Assembly: GCA_947650365.1 (NCBI GenBank)
Contig: OX393554.1
Location: forward strand, 41,375,633 to 41,439,632
Direction: 5' to 3'
DNA from: Chamaelirium japonicum
Taxonomy: Eukaryota; Streptophyta; Magnoliopsida; Liliales; Melanthiaceae
Length of the DNA stretch: 64,000 nt
The notes under the pieces were generated by a model that saw nothing but the letters and a program-made list of their open reading frames with translations, did not search any database and was not told where the DNA came from. The position numbers and the translations under genes are program-made. Every line of letters starts with the position of its first letter. Within the stretch, counting starts at the first letter, position 1. Below are positions 45,792 through 64,000 of this stretch, piece by piece.

Positions 45792-45875
<84 letters not shown>
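45792..45875. repeat. (CT)n microsatellite, ~42 units
   Basis: Uninterrupted CT repeats about 400 bp downstream of the stop codon of the 43788 gene. Confidence 0.98.
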
Positions 45876-45878
<3 letters not shown>

Positions 45879-45925
45879 TGAGCACTACGGTGTTTGGGGG
45901 AACACCGAGTACAGGGCTCCATAAT

Positions 45926-46598
45926 CAGTGACGGAGCTAGGAATTCACTCTAGTGGGGGCAAGAAAATTTAAAACCCTAAAAATTATCTCTTTTCATGAT
46001 TGTTTAAATTTGAGGAACATTGGATGTGGTCATGTAGAGAGAATCGACGCTCAGAAGCCAGCCTCGCAGAGTAGTACGCCATGTGGTGTAGTGCAGCCCG
46101 CGCGAGGCTGCGATCACGGTGAGGTTGCTATCAAGTTTCGCTGTTGGAGATGAACTTTTTCTTTTTTAGATACACTATAGATCACGGTGAGGTTGCTATC
46201 AAGTTTCGATTTTAGGTTTTAGTAGGGTAGGGGCACCATAGAGCTAGACAAACACATTCCTCCTCTAAGGGGTATTAAATTTGGGTAAATTATACTTTGT
46301 CCCCTAAAGTTTACCTCAAAAACAATAACCCCCTCTATATTTAAAAAACTACATTTCTTCCCCTTCAATTCAGTTTTGATCAGATATTATTATCAAATGA
46401 GGAAATTAAGTAGTTGACAAAAGAGGGTAATGTGCTAACATTTCAAATTTTAGAGAGCGATTTGGAAGAAAACAAACTTCACGGGGGTTAAATGTCTTTT
46501 TAGCTAAACTACAGTGGGGCAAAGTGTTATTGATCCTTAAAATTTTAAATCCCAGTGGTGGCAGGTACCCCACTGGTCCTTAGTTGGCTCCGCCTCTG
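45926..46598. mobile_element. TIR element, CAGTGACGGAGCTAGG ends, probable hAT
   Basis: CAGTGACGGAGCTAGGAATT at the left pairs with TTGGCTCCGCCTCTG at the right. The flanking 8-mers TCCATAAT and TTCATAAT agree at 7 of 8. No transposase. It is interrupted by the MITE at 46283-46536. Confidence 0.75.
46283..46536. mobile_element. MITE, GGGTAAATTATACTTTGTCC ends (uninterrupted paralogue of 3093-3947)
   Basis: Aligns over its length with 3093-3947 minus the hAT insertion, including GAAATTAAGTAGTTGACAAA at the point where the other copy is occupied. The flanking 9-mers ATTAAATTT and TTAAAATTT agree at 7 of 9. Confidence 0.82.
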
Positions 46599-46948
46599 TT
46601 CATAATAGATCGTCGCCGAATAATGAATCATGCGAGGTTCAACAAGTGGGTATCGAAGCAAACCCAAACAAATTGCATAAGAATCCTTATTGCAATGCTA
46701 TAGGTTAAACAATTGATATTAGAGCAATGTTGATCCAGAAAGAAGCTAGGTGGGTGGCCCATCAACCGGCATATCATAGACAATTAAAACAAATGTTTGA
46801 CTTTCAAAAAAAAGCTTGGAAAAATCAAAGCCAAGGATCTGAGTTTGGCAATCCAACAGAGTGCAAGAAGATCGGGGCAATTCGTTTCCATAAGAATATT
46901 TTATTTTGAAATAAATCTTATCACCGAAGAAACTTCATCAAATCTTAT

Positions 46949-47080
46949 GCACTACAAGAAATATGTTTCCCAATGAAGCCCTTTGTCGGCAAAGCATCAT
47001 CTATGCGTCTTGCTCCGATATTGCCATGAATCTATTCAGCTCCAGGTGTTTGTGTTGCCAAAGGTAAACTTTTTAACGAC
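46949..47080. mobile_element. CACTA (En/Spm) terminus fragment
   Basis: CACTACAAGAAATATG is a typical CACTA end, followed by a TTTGTCGGCAAAGC segment. The opposite end was not found. Confidence 0.55.
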
Positions 47081-47324
47081 GTATATAATATTGCCAAAAT
47101 AATGTCTCCATATTATATCAATGTTGTAAAATAAAATTGTAGATATCAATTATTTGACATTCAGCGAAGGGAACTGAAAATCACTCTCAAGTCCGTACTG
47201 GGTAGTGACTTAGGTGTGACTAGCAACATTATATCGGAGTACAACGGGATACGCACTCCAATGGTCACACGTATTGGTCAGCCTTCTAATTTCTCAAAGC
47301 TCCAATTGTCACACATACTGGTCA

Positions 47325-48785
47325 AACATTCTGATCATTTACGTATAAACTCTCTATCATGATCAGTTTTGTATAAAAGTATCAATTCTGATCAATTTCG
47401 TGCGAAACTGATCATTCATGTCAATTACGTACGAAACTTTCAATAAATAGTTTTGTACGAAACTGGATATTTTGATTAAGTTCATGCAAAACTGACAATT
47501 CAAATCAATTTCATAGGAATGTGACCATTCTTATTCATACGAAAGTGGACATTCTGATCAATTTCTAATAAAACTTTTCATCGTGATTAGTTTTGCACAA
47601 AAGTATCTATTTTGATTAATTTCGTTCAAAACTAAACATTCTAATTGATTCAGTACAAACTTTCAATCCTGATTAATTTTGCTTGAAAATGAACATTCTG
47701 ATTAAGTTCGTGCGAAATTGACAATTCAAATCAATTTCGTACGAATATAGCTATTCTGATTCATACGAAAGTGGATATTCTGATAAATTTCATACGAAAC
47801 ATTCCATCGTGATTAGTTTTGTATGAAAGTTTCCATTATGATCAATTTTGTCTGAATCAGAATGGTTTGCGATACGACCTCCACATCTACAGTGACTTCA
47901 TTCGCAATCCATCAACCTCCCTTGGAGAAATGTTTGATCATGGTCGCATGAACTTAATTTGAATGGCTACATTAGTACAAAACTAATCATAATGTTCACT
48001 TTTGTGAATTGGGGCCGGGTCTAACCCTACACGTGGATGTGTAACCTCAAGGGGGGTGGATTGTGATGACCAAGATTCAATAGCTAATAACTAAGACTCC
48101 TGTGGCTGTGATGCCAAGATGGATGAGGTGAGATAAAGTATTCAAGGTCACGAGTTAGCCACATATTGCTTGAAGAGAAGGAGATATTGAGATACTTATA
48201 TAATTTCTCCTCCCAAACATAGAAGACATATTTTATAACCGTGCGCCGCTACGGATCCCGTATGAACTCCGTAGTTAAGCGTGCTCTGGCATGAGTAGTA
48301 CGAGGATCGGTGACCTCCTAGGAAGTCCTCATGCAGGCACAGGCAAAACAGACAATATCTTGTGGTGGATGTTACAGAAATTGAACTGAATTGCCAGTTT
48401 CACACGAATTTAATCATAATGTTCACTTTCGTACAAATCTAATCTGGATTGAAAATTTCGTACGGAATTGATCGGAATAGCTAGTTTCACATGAAATTGA
48501 TTAGAATAGATACTTTCTTAAAAAACTAATCACGGTAGAAAGTGTCATACGAAATTGATCAGAATATCCACTTTCGTATGAATCAGAATGACTATATAAA
48601 TATGAAATTGATCTGAATTGCTAGTTTCGTACAAACTTAATCAGGATTGAAAGTTTCGTATGGAATTGATCAAAATGATTAGTTTCGCACCAAATTGATC
48701 ATAATGGATACTTTCTTATAAAATTAATCATGATGGAAAATTTTATACGTAATTGATCAGAATGTCCACTTTCGTCTGAATCAAC
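47325..48785. mobile_element. Fold-back element with tandemly repeated arms
   Basis: The left arm (47325-47865) consists of about 2.3 copies of a roughly 226-bp unit, itself made of 25-30-bp motifs such as ATTCTGATCAATTTCGTACG and GAAACTTTCAATCCTGATTA. The right arm (about 48385-48785) carries the same motifs inverted, with repeated anchors (CAGAATATCCACTTTCGTAT at 48560, a variant at 48758). A Cassandra fragment occupies much of the centre. Such arms are typical of fold-back transposons; the superfamily is not determined, and no coding sequence is present. Confidence 0.8.
48012..48376 (+). mobile_element. Cassandra fragment: internal 3' part plus 3' LTR
   Basis: GTCTAACCCTACACGTGGAT and the purine tract AAGGGGGGTGGAT match the internal region of the element at 9236. 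The LTR (48062-48376) starts TGTGATGACCAAGATTC, has the 5S-like AACTCCGTAGTTAAGCGTGC and ends GATGTTACA. The 5' LTR and primer site are gone. Confidence 0.9.
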
Positions 48786-48879
48786 GGCCTATTGAACCCC
48801 GATCTCTTTAGTGGATGAACTCATTTGTTAAACTTGCAAGATTCCCCTCACATATATTGAAAAAAATTTACCCGGTGTG

Positions 48880-49035
48880 GACTAATGGTTTTGGAATCAG
48901 ACAATAAAGGGGGACTTCTCAGTAAAATCAGCCTAATAGTGGCGACATCAGGGCATCGAGCTCTTCCTCTAATCCATAGAATGATCCCATCTGGAGCCAG
49001 ATTTGAAAGGTAAAACATTTACCTCCTGCTAAAAT
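48880..49035 (+). pseudogene. LINE zf-RVT fragment, degenerate
   Basis: Shifted frames give KGDFSVKSA and NDPIWSQI then KVKHLPP, the DFSVKSAY...IWKxxxPPK pattern of plant L1 ORF2 C-termini. Stops interrupt it. Confidence 0.55.
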
Positions 49036-49079
49036 TATATTATTCGTCTGACGGCTTCCCTTCAATATCATCCCCACCA

Positions 49080-49190
49080 GAAGCATTCTTAGTTATGTAG
49101 ATAGTGTTGATGTCGAGGTGGGCAATGAGGGCATTCTGGAGGACGAAGAGGCAAGAGTCCGGGTGGATGAGGCCGTAGGTCCTAAAAAGT
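49080..49190 (-). other. Exon-like fragment, unrecognised
   Basis: After a TTTTTAG acceptor-like site the minus strand reads TYGLIHPDSCLFVLQNALIA and HLDINTIYITKNASGGDD before a stop. The composition looks like real protein, but I do not recognise it and no partner exon is evident. Confidence 0.3.
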
Positions 49191-49194
49191 ACAA

Positions 49195-49994
49195 TGCAGC
49201 TCGGAACATACGTCGCAGTCCTTGATTGGCAAATCTGGGGTCAGAATCGATTGAATCTAGGGCGCCACTTCGAGGCAAATCTAGAGTTCTTGACAACCAA
49301 CTACCCCGCCCAAGCCCCGCTTGTACAGGTGTTCCGACCCTTCCAAGCTGCTCGACTTCAGTCGAGGTTCTTCAAAAGTTGGGACGAGTCAATTCGGACT
49401 CCCTTCTTCATGATCAATTGAAAAATCTTGATGAAAAGGGACAAAACCTACCACAACATGCTATAGGACGACACCATTCTTGATATAATCTCGTCTATCG
49501 GCTTCTCTACTATGAGGGAGGGTTCGAAGTCCTTTCCAGCTCAAATCCATGAGTTAGAAAGGTCAAGAGCTTCGAAGTCTTAAGACCCACGGGTCTTTTG
49601 TTCCTCTTGTTAGAGCCTATGATCATAAGGAATCCAACCCTATTGGGGTGGCCTCTTACACTGAATTCTCCAGTCCAAAGCTTGGGTACACTTCCAGTGC
49701 CACTGCAAAAACCCCAAGTGGTATGGGTTAAACCTAAGATGATGAGTGAACTGAAAATCAATTTTGTTGAGGGAGCCCCTATCATTCTGCAGCAGCCATG
49801 GTTGTAATAAGAGAGATACTTACAAACAAAAGGATCCCATCAGACCACCCGGCCCGGCGCTAGTAGAAGCTGAAAGTTTCAAGATGAGCTTATTATTGCT
49901 TAGAAGAAGGATGAGTCATCTTGCTGACCACCCAGTTAGCATAGTTAACTTGATCAATGATACCAACAGTACCATCCCGTCCGTCCAGTGGAGG

Positions 49995-50043
<49 letters not shown>

Positions 50044-50491
50044 TTATCTGTAATCAAGGATTCATTGATTATCAAAATAAATCAACATCTTCGATAACAT
50101 CTGATAATCCCTTTGTGGTGGTACCTGCTGAACTCGATCAGTGACCAGGCATTCCCAGATGATCATTAGGTGTTAGATTATGATAGTGTTGAAATCCACA
50201 GACACAAAAAAAAAATTAGCGTGAAACACCCGACTACTTTGCTGTTGGCGTGAAGAGATCGAATCGAGCAAAAGGTGGAGAAAGGCAGCAGGTGCTCGGA
50301 CAAGCCACGAGAAAGATATCTTCCCTTCGTCAAAGAGAAGACACAGCCAAACAGATGGGCAGACAGTGGATATCCCTGTAACTCTGCTTCTCATGGTTGG
50401 TGAAGAGATTACAACATTGGAATCCCTCTCGCTTCTCTGATTAAAGGTGGAGAGCCGATGTCCGGTTCCAATTTGCACCCTCCTCGTAATT
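49195..50491. other. Unassigned interval with a (CT)n tract
   Basis: Several short frames overlap on both strands (49430-49800) without clear family motifs. A (CT)n microsatellite lies at 49998-50041. The right end is probably the 3' UTR and downstream region of the minus-strand gene. Confidence 0.4.
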
Positions 50492-61806
<11,315 letters not shown>

Positions 61807-62190
61807 ATAGGGATAACAATGATGTAAGTACTACTATAATCTCGCTTCATATTATGATCCTAAGAAAGGCCAAATTAATCTCATATCAATACTTTTTAAA
61901 AAAATTACTGTCAAACCAATCAGATATGTAGATTTCCCAATATCTTGATCACTCACAAGCCAAATTGTCAGAACTAGGTCGTTGATACAAAGGCAACAAC
62001 TAGATTGACCACTCCTAAGCCCGAACCAGCTGGACTGAACAACAATCAAGCAAAACCAAAACTTGCATTGCAGATCAGTTCATAAACAAGATATAAAACA
62101 ACTATAAAAATGGGCAAGATCCAGATTAATTTACTTTAACGTCAACCCAGCACGACACAAACTATTCCCGAAACCATAGGCAAAATATTT

Positions 62191-62193
<3 letters not shown>

Positions 62194-62254
<61 letters not shown>
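62194..62254. repeat. (TA)n array left of MITE 16
   Basis: About 30 TA units. Confidence 0.97.
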
Positions 62255-62258
<4 letters not shown>

Positions 62259-62448
62259 CACGATCCTATGCCTTAAATTTTTGCCTTCGATTTTGATTTG
62301 ATACCCTAGAGTGTTTAGAATGTGCTGATTTTTTGTGGATGCTCTATCTAAGGTGGGATGATTACATCCACAAAAAATCAGCAAATTCTAAATCCACTAG
62401 GGCATCAAATAACCTTGAAGGCAAAAATTTAAGGCACATGATTCTGAC

Positions 62449-62450
<2 letters not shown>
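62255..62450. mobile_element. TA-embedded MITE 16, GGGTCACGATCCTATGCCTT ends
   Basis: GGGTCACGATCCTATGCCTT pairs with AAGGCACATGATTCTGACCC, then TTTGCCTTC with GAAGGCAAA. The core TAGAATGTGCTGATTTTTTG with GATGCTCTATCTAAGG is the same as in MITE 9 (24052). (TA)n on both sides. Confidence 0.88.
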
Positions 62451-63022
<572 letters not shown>

Positions 63023-63046
63023 TTATTTTTTTATTTTTTTTTTTTA

Positions 63047-63832
<786 letters not shown>

Positions 63833-63835
<3 letters not shown>

Positions 63836-64000
63836 AGGGATACTCTTACTCATGAGGTCTTACTTATGGGGTTACCTATGATCCGGACCATCCGTTCGGA
63901 TTCGATGGATGGCTCAGATTACAGCTGGACCCATCCTCTCTCTTGATAGATCGAGCGGCAGCCCCAACCTCTCCCTCTCCCCGACCACCCTCCACCTCCG
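63833..64000. mobile_element. Left end of another TA-embedded element, cut by the window
   Basis: After (TA)n at 63754-63831, GGGAGGGATACTCTTACTCA begins a non-TA sequence containing CCGGACCATCCGTTCGG. The right half is outside the window, so inverted repeats cannot be tested. Confidence 0.5.

Overview
The window is nuclear DNA of a flowering plant. The evidence is three spliced plant genes with GT-AG introns, FAR1-type Mutator transposase, Cassandra and Athila/TAT-like LTR remains, Helitrons and plant hAT elements. I cannot name the species. Less than 2% is host coding sequence; the rest is nested transposable elements and microsatellites. Most long open frames here (runs of I-Y, S-L or E-R) are translated (TA)n, (TC)n or (GA)n and are not genes.

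Host genes: (1) 2476-2881, minus strand, the first two exons of a CIR_N-domain CCHC zinc-finger protein gene whose remainder lies off the left edge or beyond a long intron; (2) 43788-45392, plus strand, a complete three-exon gene for a 138-residue plant protein ending in WWTRSKWAFLNEPP and FHVANL motifs; (3) 50492 to about 61806, minus strand, the last eight or so exons of a conserved plant protein, probably of the PPR superfamily, with a 5.6-kb intron.

Layout: 1-6 kb has gene 1, a hAT element inside an older MITE, LINE debris and a SINE. 6-10 kb has GC-rich repeat arrays, an LTR-like promoter and a complete Cassandra element. 10.7-25.9 kb is an almost unbroken chain of fold-back or terminal-inverted-repeat elements, each lying between (TA)n arrays. 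Its largest member (12212-18634) is a Mutator-like element with roughly 820-bp TIRs and a broken FAR1/Jittery-type transposase. Another member carries a 2.85-kb solo LTR. 25.9-38.6 kb is two Helitrons in tandem with captured pieces of CCDA, RPA1 and a CCCH zinc-finger gene. 38.6-42.8 kb has further Helitron ends and GA-rich DNA. 45.9-49 kb has hAT, CACTA and fold-back elements plus a Cassandra fragment. 62.2-64 kb returns to TA-embedded elements.

The most interesting feature is the TA-embedded set. At least seventeen elements with several unrelated terminal sequences share one habitat (inside long TA arrays), compound TA/GA borders, recurring internal hairpin modules and a CCGTCYGAT motif. 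One small element (63047-63386) has termini like those of the large transposase-bearing element, suggesting a Mutator-type system that targets TA microsatellites.
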